This document shows, piece after piece, positions 42,948 to 52,031 of a stretch of 64,000 nucleotides of DNA. The notes beneath the pieces are model-generated. The model was not told where the DNA came from and did not search any database. It saw only the letters and a list, made by a program, of their open reading frames with translations. A program made the translations under genes and the position numbers. The DNA comes from Candidatus Woesearchaeota archaeon (GTDB lineage Archaea; Nanobdellota; Nanobdellia; Woesearchaeales; JACPIF01). Within the stretch, counting starts at the first letter, position 1, and each line of letters opens with the position of its first letter. The stretch lies in contig JACPIF010000001.1 in the NCBI GenBank assembly GCA_016188215.1, forward strand, positions 94,157 to 158,156, given 5' to 3'.

Positions 42948-43784
42948 ATGGATAAAGATAAGGCTATGGTAGCATTTCAGGACAAGAGAATAAGAAGGAT
43001 ATGGCATAATGATGAATGGCACTTCTCTGTTGTTGATATTATACAAGCCCTAACTGATAGTCCAAGTCCTAGACAGTACTGGGGTGTCTTAAAAAGCAGA
43101 GAGAGTCAACTGTTAACAATTTGTTTACAGTTGAAACTACCGGCAGAAGATGGCAAATTAAGAGTTACAGACTGTGTAAATACAAAGAATGCCTTTAGGC
43201 TTATCCAATCTGTTCCTTCTAGGAAGGCAGAACCGTTCAAGCAATGGCTTGCCCAACTAGGCCATGAGCGCATCCAGGAGATAGAGAACCCTGAACTGGC
43301 ACAAAACAGGGTCAAGGAGTATTATGAACTCAAAGGCTATCCAAAAGATTGGATTGATAAAAGATTAAGGGGTATCGCAATCAGGCAGGAGCTTACTGAC
43401 GAGTGGAAGAGCAGAGGAATAACTGGAGAAATAGCATTTGCAATACTAACTAATGAGATTACAAAGGCAACCTTCGGCAAGACTGTTCAAGGGTACAAAC
43501 AATTCAAAGGATTACGGAAAAAGAATCAAAATCTCAGAGATCATATGACTGATTGGGAGCTTATATTTACCATGCTTGGAGAGAAAGCTACAACAGATAT
43601 AACTAAAACAAGAGATGCAAAGGGATTTAGAGAAAACAAACAAGCAGCGCAAAGAGGCGGTCAAATAGCCCATAACGCTAGAAAAGAATTAGAGCAAGAG
43701 ACAGGCAAATCAGTAGTATCAAAAGGCAACTTTCTAGGATTATCTGCAAGGAAGAATATAGAATATAAAAGGAAAAAAGGATAA
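42948..43784 (+). CDS. DinD/BRO-N-family protein
   Basis: A 278-residue protein. The N-terminal third (IRRIWHNDEWHFSVVDIIQALTDS) is a BRO-N-type DNA-binding domain. The rest matches the DinD (DNA-damage-inducible protein D) subgroup: QLGHERIQEIENPELA near 102-117, GYPKDWIDKRLRGIAIRQELTDEWKSRG near 131-158, and NLRDHMTDWELIFTMLGEKAT near 195-215. In E. coli dinD belongs to the SOS response; function in archaea is unknown. Here its promoter is shared with two 34-codon genes near orc1/cdc6. Start ATG 42948 is leaderless. Confidence 0.85.
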   Translation: MDKDKAMVAFQDKRIRRIWHNDEWHFSVVDIIQALTDSPSPRQYWGVLKSRESQLLTICLQLKLPAEDGKLRVTDCVNTKNAFRLIQSVPSRKAEPFKQWLAQLGHERIQEIENPELAQNRVKEYYELKGYPKDWIDKRLRGIAIRQELTDEWKSRGITGEIAFAILTNEITKATFGKTVQGYKQFKGLRKKNQNLRDHMTDWELIFTMLGEKATTDITKTRDAKGFRENKQAAQRGGQIAHNARKELEQETGKSVVSKGNFLGLSARKNIEYKRKKG

Positions 43785-43865
43785 AAATAGTCAAAATCGC
43801 TATTAGCCATTTAGCGTCAACATGTAGAGCAAACCATAAAAACCCCTACTTACTTCTATGTTCTA

Positions 43866-44495
43866 ATGATAGAAGCAATCATCTTTGATTTAGGCGGCAT
43901 CTTATTGCCTGAGAAATGGGATGAGATAGTTGATGAGATGTCACGCTACCTTAACCTTTCTCCAAGAAAGTATGACTCGTTTGTCAAGTCCCACCGAGAG
44001 CAACTCCTTTCCGGAGAGATATCATTATTGCAACTCTATCAAAAAGCTACCCTTACTTTGTCGCTCCAGACAACTGCTGGCGATATCCTTAAAAAACACA
44101 TGGAACTCTACGAGGAATCATCAAGAGATCGTGATGCACAAATCGCTTCGCTGGTAGGGACGCTCAGGAGGCGTTATACTGTTGTTTACGCGACCAACAC
44201 AGAGAAAGAAGTCGAAGAGTTCAACCGAACTAGGCCAGATAATTTCTTTAATCTATTTGAGAATGGGTTCACTTCGATACAAATGGGGATGAGCAAGAGA
44301 AATCCTGAATTCTTCAGGAAAATGCTCAAAGAGATGCATTTTTTGCCTGACCAAGTTGTTTTCATAGATAATGAAAGGGCTTATTTTGAATCTGCACAAA
44401 GCGTAGGTATCCCTAGTATTCTTTATGGTTCTTATAAGGTAGGTTACCATCCTTTGGTTGCTGCTCTTAAGGAAAAAGGAGTCCAAATCCCGTAA
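43866..44495 (+). CDS. HAD-superfamily hydrolase
   Basis: A 209-residue HAD hydrolase with motif 1 IIFDLGGILL (nucleophile Asp at 8), a helical cap (about 15-95), motif II YATNT near 102, motif III Lys in MSKRNPEFF near 140, and motif IV VVFIDNERAYFESA near 160. The second Asp of the usual DxD is Gly, as in several HAD-IA dehalogenase/phosphatase subgroups where the first residue suffices. Substrate unknown. ATG 43866 lies four bases after a weak upstream context; it is followed 42 nt later by the RNase HII gene. Confidence 0.85.
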   Translation: MIEAIIFDLGGILLPEKWDEIVDEMSRYLNLSPRKYDSFVKSHREQLLSGEISLLQLYQKATLTLSLQTTAGDILKKHMELYEESSRDRDAQIASLVGTLRRRYTVVYATNTEKEVEEFNRTRPDNFFNLFENGFTSIQMGMSKRNPEFFRKMLKEMHFLPDQVVFIDNERAYFESAQSVGIPSILYGSYKVGYHPLVAALKEKGVQIP

Positions 44496-44537
44496 CTTTT
44501 ACAAATCTTTTTAATATACATGAGTAATCCGTTACCT

Positions 44538-45401
44538 ATGGCATTGATCTGCGGTATCGATGAAGCTGGGCGTGGTCCACTTATAGGACCTTTGGTCATG
44601 TGCGGTATCATGGTAGATGAGAAAAACGTCCCTAAACTCAAGAAGCTAGGAGTAAAGGATTCCAAGCTGCTGCCTGCTGCAAAACGTGAAGAGCTGTATC
44701 CCGAAATTCTGAAGATTGTCAAGGACTACAAAGTAATAATTTCGCAAGCAGATGAGATTGATGCTGCGCTTCGTTCTGATTCACTGAACCTGAACTGGCT
44801 GGAGGCTGACAAGACAGCTGAGATTCTCAATTACCTGATGCCGGATAAGGCATTTGTTGATCTGCCAAGCACCAATGGCGGAAGCTATCGGAACTATCTG
44901 GTTAGAAAATTGTTAAAGAAAGACTTGAACCTGGTGCTGGAGCATAAGGCAGATGTTAAGTATCCGGTGGTGAGCGCAGCCTCAATCATTGCAAAGGTTA
45001 CCAGGGATGCGGAAATTGTAAAGCTGCACAAAGAAATTGGCATTGACTTCGGCTCTGGATACGCGCATGATCCCAGGACAGTTGATTTTGTAAATAAGTA
45101 TTACAAAGAGCATGAAAGATTGTTCAGAAAGAGCTGGATGACCTACAAGAATGTTGTGGAGAAAGCCGGGCAGAAGACATTAGCTGAGTTTGAGCTTCCA
45201 AAAAACAAGTTCATCACTAAAAAAGAGCTGGAAATCCTGGAAAAGCATGATTACAGGGCAGTTCCTATCAAGAATGCTTATGAAGTTATTAGATTGAAAG
45301 GAGAGTGTATTATTGTGCTTTATACTACAGGAAAACTCCTGATACAGGGAAAGCCTGAATGCAAGCAGAAAGTTGAGAAACTATTGGGAATAAAACCATG
45401 A
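44538..45401 (+). CDS. rnhB: Ribonuclease HII with C-terminal TBP-like extension
   Basis: A type 2 RNase H that removes RNA from RNA:DNA hybrids and single ribonucleotides. The catalytic Asp-Glu pair is in CGIDEAGRGPLIGP at the start, Asp in AFVDLPSTNG near 106, and a further Asp near GSGYAHDPRTV. I start at ATG 44538, about 26 nt from tttttaatata (leaderless); the frame begins six codons earlier. Unlike the typical archaeal enzyme, about 65 residues follow the catalytic domain; AYEVIRLKGECIIVLYTTGKLLIQGK resembles the TBP-like substrate-binding domain normally found at the N-terminus of bacterial RNase HIII. The Nudix gene overlaps its stop by four bases. Confidence 0.88.
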   Translation: MALICGIDEAGRGPLIGPLVMCGIMVDEKNVPKLKKLGVKDSKLLPAAKREELYPEILKIVKDYKVIISQADEIDAALRSDSLNLNWLEADKTAEILNYLMPDKAFVDLPSTNGGSYRNYLVRKLLKKDLNLVLEHKADVKYPVVSAASIIAKVTRDAEIVKLHKEIGIDFGSGYAHDPRTVDFVNKYYKEHERLFRKSWMTYKNVVEKAGQKTLAEFELPKNKFITKKELEILEKHDYRAVPIKNAYEVIRLKGECIIVLYTTGKLLIQGKPECKQKVEKLLGIKP

Positions 45402-45823
45402 AACCTATCAAGAATAATATGGATAACGGAAGGCCGGGAGTCGGGATAGGTGTCTGCGTTGTTAAGAATGGAAAAGTTCTGTTGGGCAAAAGATTGAGAT
45501 CTCATGGCATAGGAACCTGGTGCTTTCCAGGCGGCAAAATAGAATTTGGGGAAACTTTTGAAGAATGTGCAAAGCGGGAAACTCTTGAAGAGACTAACCT
45601 TAAAATAAAGAACGTGAAGCTGATAACTGTAACTAATGATATTTTTCCGGAGGAAGGGCAACACTGGATTACAGTATTTGTGAGGGCAGACTACGATTCA
45701 GGCGAGCTTAAGACCATGGAACCGCATAAAATGCAGGACTGGCATTGGGTGGAATGGGATAAAATCCCTAAGCCGTGGTTTTTGCCATTGCAGCATTTAA
45801 AGGAAACAGGATATCGGCCATGA
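45398..45823 (+). CDS. Nudix hydrolase
   Basis: A 141-residue Nudix protein with a complete Nudix box starting GGKIEFGETFEECAKRETLEE (the GX5EX7REUXEEXGU pattern) near residue 48. The family hydrolyses nucleoside diphosphates linked to another moiety; resemblance to MutT/NUDT15-type proteins suggests a nucleotide-cleaning role, but the substrate cannot be read. It overlaps the RNase HII stop (ATGA) and is itself overlapped by the next small membrane gene, forming a tight three-gene operon. Confidence 0.88.
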   Translation: MKPIKNNMDNGRPGVGIGVCVVKNGKVLLGKRLRSHGIGTWCFPGGKIEFGETFEECAKRETLEETNLKIKNVKLITVTNDIFPEEGQHWITVFVRADYDSGELKTMEPHKMQDWHWVEWDKIPKPWFLPLQHLKETGYRP

Positions 45824-46071
45824 AGCAAGAAATAGAATCAATCAAAGAGCGCAATAAAAGAGTTGAAGCAGACAAGGCCTGGGAAACCAGCAAAACTAGG
45901 AGAGGCATTATAGCGATTCTCACGTATCTTACTATGGTATTGTTATTGTATTTAATCAAGGCGCCTAATCCTTGGGTTAATGCGCTTATTCCAGCGGTTG
46001 CTTTTATACTTTCCACATTAAGCCTTTCTTTCGTGAAGAAATGGTGGGTTATCCACGTCTATAATAAGTAA
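45820..46071 (+). CDS. Small membrane protein with N-terminal coiled coil
   Basis: An 83-residue protein: a charged helix (MKQEIESIKERNKRVEADKAW) followed by two transmembrane helices (about 28-46 and 50-68). The ATG at 45820 overlaps the Nudix stop in an ATGA arrangement, which decides the start over the frame's earlier ATG. No family recognised. The smc gene follows after 75 nt with its own promoter. Confidence 0.65.
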   Translation: MKQEIESIKERNKRVEADKAWETSKTRRGIIAILTYLTMVLLLYLIKAPNPWVNALIPAVAFILSTLSLSFVKKWWVIHVYNK

Positions 46072-46146
46072 TCTCTAAGTAAACATTTATAAACCATTTA
46101 TACAGGGATAATAAGCCATATAGCTATAGCACTGCAAGGACAGGAA

Positions 46147-49100
46147 ATGACAAAGGTAACAAGACTGGTATTGTCTGGGTTCAAGAGCTTTGCGAAGCGG
46201 ACTGAGCTGCTTTTCGGGGATGGCTTTAATTGCGTACTTGGCCCAAATGGATCGGGAAAATCCAATATAATGGATGCAATCTGCTTTGTATTGGGCAAAG
46301 CATCTGCAAAAGCGCTGCGCGCAGAAAGGCTTACAAGCTTCATCTATAACGGCGGGAAGACAAAGCAGCCTGCAAAACAGGCAGAGGTTTCCATCTATTT
46401 TGACAATTCAAAGAAGACTTTTCCAAGCGAAGACCACGAAATCAAGATAACCAGGATAGCGCGGCAGAACGGGCAGTCTGTCTACAAGATAAATGATAAG
46501 GTGAGGACAAGGCAGGAGATACTTGAGCTGCTGGGGGTAGCGAAGATTGATCCGGACGGCTATAACATAATCCTGCAGGGAGATATTGTCCGGTTTACTG
46601 AGATGCCAACGGTTGAGCGGAGGCAGCTGATTGAGGAGATTGCCGGGATTTCCATCTATGAAGAGAAGAAGCATAAGGCAATGCTTGAGCTTGACAAGGT
46701 TGAGGGAAGGCTGCGGGAGGCAGAAATCCTGCTGAAAGAGAAGCAGGCTAACCTGGATGACCTGCGGAAAGACCGGGATACTGCGCTGAAGTTCAAGGAT
46801 ATGAACGACAAGATACGGCAGCACCAGGCTTCATACTTGAAGATACAGATTGACAAGCGGGAGAAAGAAAGAAGCGAGCTGCAGAAGAAAATAGACAGCC
46901 TGCAGGAGCAGCTTGGAAAAATCAACAGCAAAATCCTTGCGATGCAGCAGGAGAACCAGGAGAAGCGGAAGCAGATTGAGGAGATCAGCAGGGAGATAGA
47001 AGAGAAGGGCGAGAAAGAGCAGGTTGAGCTAAACAGGGATGTGGGCAACTTGAAGGTTGAGCTTGCAAAACAGCAGTCACGGTTTGAGGTGTGCACCTCA
47101 GAGCTGGAGAAGATCAAGGCAAGAAATGCTGACCTTGAGAAATCCATCGCAGCTGCCCAAGTTAAGATAAGCCAGCTGAAGCAGGATAAGGCTGAACTTG
47201 AGAAGAAAAAGGCAGGCGAGCTTAGGGCTTTGCAGGAATATGAAGGCAAAATACAGAAATTCAAGGAAAAAAACAGGATGGAGGATGCTGCTGCCATTGA
47301 AAAAGAGATAATGGAGCTTGAAAAGGTCATTGACGAGCAGGAAAAGCAGGCTGCTTCCATGCGGGAAGAGCAGCATGCCCTGCTGCGGGACAAGGACAGG
47401 GTTGAATTCCAGATAAAGACACTGGACGAGAAAATACAGAAGGTAGAAGCGGTTGAGAAAGACAATAAAAGCAAGTTCGCAGAGGTCAGGCAGCAGCGGG
47501 ATGAATTCAAGAAGGCGACGCTTGAGCTGAACAAGATATTGGATGAGGATGCGACCCTTGCCAAGACATTGCATGCAGCAAAAGACAGGCTGGATAATCT
47601 CAGGGATGAGGTCTCTAAATTGATTGCAAAGAACATCGGCATACAGGAATCTGCCGCCTCTGATACAGCAGCCAGGGAAATCCTGAACCAGAAAGGGAGG
47701 ATACAGGGCATTCACGGGACAGTAGCTGAGCTGGGGCAGGCCAGTGCAAAATACTCGCTATCCTTGGAAATAGCAGCTGGGCCGCGGATGAGGAGCATTG
47801 TTGTAGAGAATGATAAAGTTGCGGCTGAATGCATCAGATATTTGAAGGTGAATAAGCTGGGCATCGCAACCTTCCTGCCGCTCAACAAGCTTGAGAGCAG
47901 GCAGACGACAAAAGAGGTTGAGGAATTGGCCAAGGCAAAGGGCAGCCATGGCCTTGCGCTGAACCTTGTGCAATTTGATCCTAAGTTCAGCAAGGTATTC
48001 AACTATATTTTCGCAAATACTATTGTTGTAGACAGCATAGATGTTGCAAGAAGGCTTGGGATCGGAAAGGCTAAAATGGTGTCATTAGACGGAGATGTTG
48101 CAGAGCACTCAGGCATCATGCAGGGCGGATTCAGGCAGAAAAGGACAGGAAGCTTCCAGGACAAAAGCCTCGGAGAGGCAATTGAGAAGAAGCAGGGCGA
48201 GTTGCATGAGCTGGAGCAGGGTATAGGAAAGATGGAGAAGCGAAGGGATGACATTGAGAAACGGATTGGGCACCTGCGGCAGTTCAAGGCGAACATTGAA
48301 GGTGACATCATAAAGGCAGAGAAATTATTGCATCTGGAAGCAGGAGATGTTGATGTTTCCAGGAAGCAGAAAGATGAGCTGCAGGCGCAGGGGCAGCAGC
48401 TTGATAAAAAGCTGCGGGAATTGGGCGATAAGATATCAGCATTGAACCGGCAGCTTGCCCAGGCCAAGACAAAAAGGCAGGAGATGCGATCCAAGGTAGT
48501 GGGGCTGCGGGATCCAGTGCTGCTTGCGGAGCTGAGAAGCTTTGAGGAGAAGAAATCCCAGCTATTTGAACTGAGCCTGAAGATAGATGCGGATATAAAA
48601 AACAGCGAGCTGCAGATAGCCAGCCTTTACGAGCCTGAGATTGAGAAGGCCAGGCTGATCATCCGGCAGCTTGAAAAGGAGAATGCATCTTTTGGCAAGG
48701 AGCAAGGCGAGCTGCAGCAGGCTATCAAGGGGAAGCAGCAGGCCCTGAAGCAGAAAGAAGCTCAGGTGAAGGAGTTCTCTGCAAAATACAGGGCGCTGTT
48801 TGAGCGGCGCAAGAAGCTTGAGGAGGAAATGCACCGCAACGAGCTTGCCATCAACAGCGAGCAGCCTGAGAGCAGATCTGTTGAGATAAACATGAACAAC
48901 ATTACTTTCCAGCGGGCTGAGCTTGTGGGGAAGCTGGCTGCCCTGAACGAGGAGTTTGAGCAATATCACGGTATTGACATCATCACCAGCAAGACAGAGG
49001 AGCAGCTCAAGTCAGAGATAAGCAAGTTTGAGCGGCTGAAGGCTGATATAGAGAGAGGAGGCGTCAACATGAAGGCGCTTGAGATATATGACAGCGTAGA

Positions 49101-49644
49101 GAGGCAATATAATGAGCTTGTTGACAAGAAAGAGAAGCTGGTGAAGGAGAAACAGGATGTGCTTACCATGATGGATGAGATTGAAGGCAGGAAAAAAGAG
49201 CTGTTCATGAAGACCCTGGAGGTGGTTACCGGAAACTTCAAGACTATATTTTCCAGCCTATCAACAAAGGGCGAGGTTGATCTGGAGCTGGAGAATCCTG
49301 AAAAGCCTTTTGAGGCAGGGCTTGACATAAAGGTCAGGATAACCGGCAATAAATTCCTTGACATCAGAGGGCTGTCAGGAGGGGAGAAGACCATGACAGC
49401 GCTTTCATTCATCTTTGCCATCCAGGAGAATGAGCCTGCTTCGTTCTATATCCTGGATGAGGTTGATGCAGCGCTTGACAGGCATAACTCAGAGAAATTC
49501 GGAAAGCTTATCGGGAAATACGGCGAGCGGGCGCAATATATCATCATATCACACAACGATTCTGTCATCACCGAGGCGCATAATCTCTACGGCGTCTCCA
49601 TGGACGAGAATGGCATCAGCAATGTGGTGAGCCTGAAACTTTAG
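46147..49644 (+). CDS. smc: SMC chromosome-segregation/condensin ATPase
   Basis: A full-length 1165-residue SMC protein. Walker A GPNGSGKSN lies near 33-41, with the Q-loop near 145-150 (ILQGDIVRF), followed by a long coiled coil. The hinge domain is about 510-660 (GRIQGIHGTVAEL and SIVVENDKVAAECIRYLKVNKLG). The return coiled coil and a C-terminal head with signature LSGGEK at 1076 and Walker B YILDEVDAALD near 1101 complete it. The protein folds back on itself and dimerises through the hinge to organise and segregate chromosomes. A TATA-like catttataaacc lies about 60 nt upstream, with a second, tttatacagg, closer. No kleisin (scpA) gene is adjacent in this window. Confidence 0.96.
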   Translation: MTKVTRLVLSGFKSFAKRTELLFGDGFNCVLGPNGSGKSNIMDAICFVLGKASAKALRAERLTSFIYNGGKTKQPAKQAEVSIYFDNSKKTFPSEDHEIKITRIARQNGQSVYKINDKVRTRQEILELLGVAKIDPDGYNIILQGDIVRFTEMPTVERRQLIEEIAGISIYEEKKHKAMLELDKVEGRLREAEILLKEKQANLDDLRKDRDTALKFKDMNDKIRQHQASYLKIQIDKREKERSELQKKIDSLQEQLGKINSKILAMQQENQEKRKQIEEISREIEEKGEKEQVELNRDVGNLKVELAKQQSRFEVCTSELEKIKARNADLEKSIAAAQVKISQLKQDKAELEKKKAGELRALQEYEGKIQKFKEKNRMEDAAAIEKEIMELEKVIDEQEKQAASMREEQHALLRDKDRVEFQIKTLDEKIQKVEAVEKDNKSKFAEVRQQRDEFKKATLELNKILDEDATLAKTLHAAKDRLDNLRDEVSKLIAKNIGIQESAASDTAAREILNQKGRIQGIHGTVAELGQASAKYSLSLEIAAGPRMRSIVVENDKVAAECIRYLKVNKLGIATFLPLNKLESRQTTKEVEELAKAKGSHGLALNLVQFDPKFSKVFNYIFANTIVVDSIDVARRLGIGKAKMVSLDGDVAEHSGIMQGGFRQKRTGSFQDKSLGEAIEKKQGELHELEQGIGKMEKRRDDIEKRIGHLRQFKANIEGDIIKAEKLLHLEAGDVDVSRKQKDELQAQGQQLDKKLRELGDKISALNRQLAQAKTKRQEMRSKVVGLRDPVLLAELRSFEEKKSQLFELSLKIDADIKNSELQIASLYEPEIEKARLIIRQLEKENASFGKEQGELQQAIKGKQQALKQKEAQVKEFSAKYRALFERRKKLEEEMHRNELAINSEQPESRSVEINMNNITFQRAELVGKLAALNEEFEQYHGIDIITSKTEEQLKSEISKFERLKADIERGGVNMKALEIYDSVERQYNELVDKKEKLVKEKQDVLTMMDEIEGRKKELFMKTLEVVTGNFKTIFSSLSTKGEVDLELENPEKPFEAGLDIKVRITGNKFLDIRGLSGGEKTMTALSFIFAIQENEPASFYILDEVDAALDRHNSEKFGKLIGKYGERAQYIIISHNDSVITEAHNLYGVSMDENGISNVVSLKL

Positions 49645-49984
49645 GACAAAGCCAGGCGTCGCAGTCGCGTCGCAGACTAACGTACAGCGGCCAGTTCTAT
49701 GCGTTGCACAGCTGCATCGGCGGGAATGGCAATCAGGCATGTTGTACAACAGCAGCAATTCTCGTATTTAGTCTTGTTTGAATTAAAAATAAAACGAAAG
49801 AAAGAGAGGAGAAGAAAACGAAAGAGAAGACAATAAAAAAGAAAAAGAGAGAAAAACTAAAAACGTGGAATACAAGTTTAACTTCCAGAAAGACCTAAGC
49901 AGGCATCTCACAACCTCAATGGCATCTAAAATGAATGATAGAGTTACGTTGGCTCGCGGCGCGCACACGCACTGACACTGCTGA
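49645..49984. other. Intergenic region: GC-rich block and purine-rich tract
   Basis: The first 110 bases are GC-rich with a direct repeat GCGTCGCAG-TC-GCGTCGCAG (about 49657-49676) and a gttgtacaac palindrome. A purine-rich tract of about 75 bases (49785-49858) follows. Downstream, one plus-strand frame stays open from a stop at 49790 to 49972 but has no ATG, so I do not call a gene. Confidence 0.5.
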
Positions 49985-51118
49985 TTAGAAGCTGTGCAAT
50001 ATCTCCTTCAGCCGCTCAATGGTCCGGTCCCAGGTATAGTTTTCAACTATAGTCTTACGCGCCTCTCCACCGAGCTTTTGCCGCAGCTCGGGATTCCTGA
50101 TAAGCTGCTCAAGCTTGAGGCTCAGCACATAAGGATTCCTTTTTGGGAAAATCAAGCCGTTCTTCCTGTCCCGGAGATACTCGTTGATTGAGCCCACTGG
50201 TGTTGCAACGACGGCAAGCCCTGCGGCCATGGCTTCCATGGTAGCAAGGGAACTGGTTTCAGTCAATGAAGGAAGCACAAAAATGTCCATGGCCTGCAAA
50301 TATGAGACAATATTGTTGGTAGGCCCGATGAGCTTGACGCGGTGATGCCTTAGGAGCATCTTCTCTTCCCCTTTCACGCCGGTGCCTACTATAAGCAGAT
50401 GGACATTCCTGAACAGCTTTTCCACGCGTATGAAAGCGCGATACAGCGTCTTCAGATCCTTCTCCCTGCCAATCCTGCCTGAAAAACCGATAATAATAGC
50501 ATCTTTGCTGAAGCCGAGCTGCTCCTTGATGTGCGCCTTATCAGCTGCAGGCTTGAACCTGTCCGCATTAACGCCAAGGCGGATGACTATCTTAGGCGTC
50601 CTGATGCCCTGCTTCCTTAGGATGCGCGCAACCTCAATTGAAGAAATCAACAAAAGATCGCACTTATTGTACAGATACTGCGCCACCTTCTTTACAATCA
50701 GGCCAGTCAGCAGCCGATTGATATGCTTTGCCTCAAGGCTCTTGGTCACGAGCTCCCACTCAATTGAATGGATGTAGGCTATGACAGTCTTGTTAGCCTT
50801 TCTGCCAAGCCTGATCGCTGTCATGCCTATTGGGCCAATGGTCTGCGTCCATATAATGTCATGCTGGCTTACCAGGCTTCGGATTTGAGAGGCATCAAAC
50901 CTTGAAGGGGTATAGTCTGCAATCTGGAACCTGTGCAGCGGTATCCTGATAATCTGCACGCCTTCAAGCGCAATGCCTTCGCCTTCATATTCAGGCGCTA
51001 CAATCGTGACATGGAAATCCTGCGCCAGTTTTGGCACTATCTCTATCAAAAAGCGAGCAATGCCGTCCCATCGCGGCAGGAAACTGTCAGTTGCAATCAA
51101 TAGCTTCTTCTTGTCCAT
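49985..51118 (-). CDS. GT4-family glycosyltransferase (second copy)
   Basis: About 377 residues, GT-B fold. The N-terminus KKLLIATDSFLPRWDGIARF is typical of family 4 transferases that act on lipid-linked glycans; the C-terminal half has GFSGRIGREKDL near 195 and LPSLTETSSLATMEAMAAG near 290-308 with the E-x7-E motif. ATG 51118 or 51133 may start it. It follows the PIG-L deacetylase on the same strand, separated by a 150-nt nested palindrome. A pair of glycosyltransferase plus GlcNAc-type deacetylase suggests synthesis of a GlcN-containing glycolipid or glycan, which is inference. Confidence 0.87.
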   Translation of the reverse strand: MDKKKLLIATDSFLPRWDGIARFLIEIVPKLAQDFHVTIVAPEYEGEGIALEGVQIIRIPLHRFQIADYTPSRFDASQIRSLVSQHDIIWTQTIGPIGMTAIRLGRKANKTVIAYIHSIEWELVTKSLEAKHINRLLTGLIVKKVAQYLYNKCDLLLISSIEVARILRKQGIRTPKIVIRLGVNADRFKPAADKAHIKEQLGFSKDAIIIGFSGRIGREKDLKTLYRAFIRVEKLFRNVHLLIVGTGVKGEEKMLLRHHRVKLIGPTNNIVSYLQAMDIFVLPSLTETSSLATMEAMAAGLAVVATPVGSINEYLRDRKNGLIFPKRNPYVLSLKLEQLIRNPELRQKLGGEARKTIVENYTWDRTIERLKEILHSF

Positions 51119-51148
51119 GCTTGCCGTTCTCATACCTATATTTGTATT

Positions 51149-51281
51149 ATTGAAAATTCATGGGTTTAAAACCCCTTGCTTTAGCATGAATTTTCAATCC
51201 CGCAAACTTGCCTATCAATCACGAGGCGCAATCAAAACCCCAGCTTTTAAGCTGGGGATTGCGCCGAGTGGCAAGTTTGCG
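51149..51281. repeat. Nested palindromic element between PIG-L and GT4 genes
   Basis: ATTGAAAATTCATG (51149-51162) pairs with CATGAATTTTCAAT (51185-51198). Immediately beside it, CGCAAACTTGCC (51201-51212) pairs with GGCAAGTTTGCG (51270-51281), enclosing GGCGCAATC/GATTGCGCC and CCCCAGCTT/AAGCTGGGG. The second hairpin ends exactly at the PIG-L stop codon. Together they could form two large cruciforms or RNA hairpins. Confidence 0.75.
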
Positions 51282-51938
51282 TTATTTTATCCGTATGAAC
51301 ATCTCTGCATACTTGCAGCCATGCTTGAGGCCGTTCAGGATGGCGGTACGGTAAATATTCCAGAGCAGCGTGAAAACTGCTATTTTCTGGCTCTCATGCG
51401 CCATCAATGCCTTGATCTTGATAGGGAATGTCTTTGAGATGTCAACAAAAAGCTTGGGATAATTCCGCTTGCGTATAGTTATGGGATTCCAGACGCTGAA
51501 CGTGTATACCTCCGGGGCATAGTCAAGCTGCTTGAGCGCCTCTTCAAGGAGGTAGTAAGCTGCCTTGTGGTCAGGATGCGGATCGTCAATGGAATGGGTA
51601 AAGATTTTGGACGGCCTGCGGCCCTGGATAAGCCTGGTGACTTTTGCCTTGATGTTCTTCTTTTTTGCATCCTCACGGAACTTGCCTTCCTGCAGGCCAA
51701 AATACATGAGCTCCTTGCCGCCCAGGATCCTGTCGGCCTTTTTTGACTCGCGGACACGCTGCACAATGATCTCGCGCTTCTGAAGCCAGGGATGGCTGCC
51801 CTCACCGAAGGCAAGGATGACAGTCACTATATATTTCCCCTCGCGGGCATACTTTGCCAGGGTGCCGCCTGCACCTATAATCTGGTCGTCATTGTGTGCG
51901 CAGAAAAAAAGCACGGTTTCCTTTCTTTTGCGGGGCAT
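51282..51938 (-). CDS. PIG-L-family N-acetylglucosamine-type deacetylase
   Basis: A 218-residue zinc deacetylase of the PIG-L/LmbE family. Metal-binding motif AHNDDQIIGAGG (normally AHPDDE) is near residues 14-25, and the HPDH motif is near 117-120. The Glu following DD is replaced by Gln, which may lower catalytic efficiency. Family members deacetylate GlcNAc-linked lipids or small thiols. It is followed by the GT4 gene on the same strand. The ATG at 51938 has a tttaaataat element about 25 nt upstream. Confidence 0.88.
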   Translation of the reverse strand: MPRKRKETVLFFCAHNDDQIIGAGGTLAKYAREGKYIVTVILAFGEGSHPWLQKREIIVQRVRESKKADRILGGKELMYFGLQEGKFREDAKKKNIKAKVTRLIQGRRPSKIFTHSIDDPHPDHKAAYYLLEEALKQLDYAPEVYTFSVWNPITIRKRNYPKLFVDISKTFPIKIKALMAHESQKIAVFTLLWNIYRTAILNGLKHGCKYAEMFIRIK

Positions 51939-52031
51939 GCAGATAAGACTGATAGCATATTATTTAAATCTGATGCCGGCGGCTGGAATTCCATAGCTAC
52001 TTTTATATAGATTTTCCAATTACTTTAGCGC

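Noticed and set aside
49793..49972. Open plus-strand frame after smc reading as a Lys/Glu-rich stretch
   Set aside because: No ATG, no ribosome site, and the low-complexity purine tract explains the open frame.
51149..51281. Complete IS200/IS605 element suggested by terminal hairpins
   Set aside because: No transposase or TnpB frame lies nearby; only a palindromic element can be supported.
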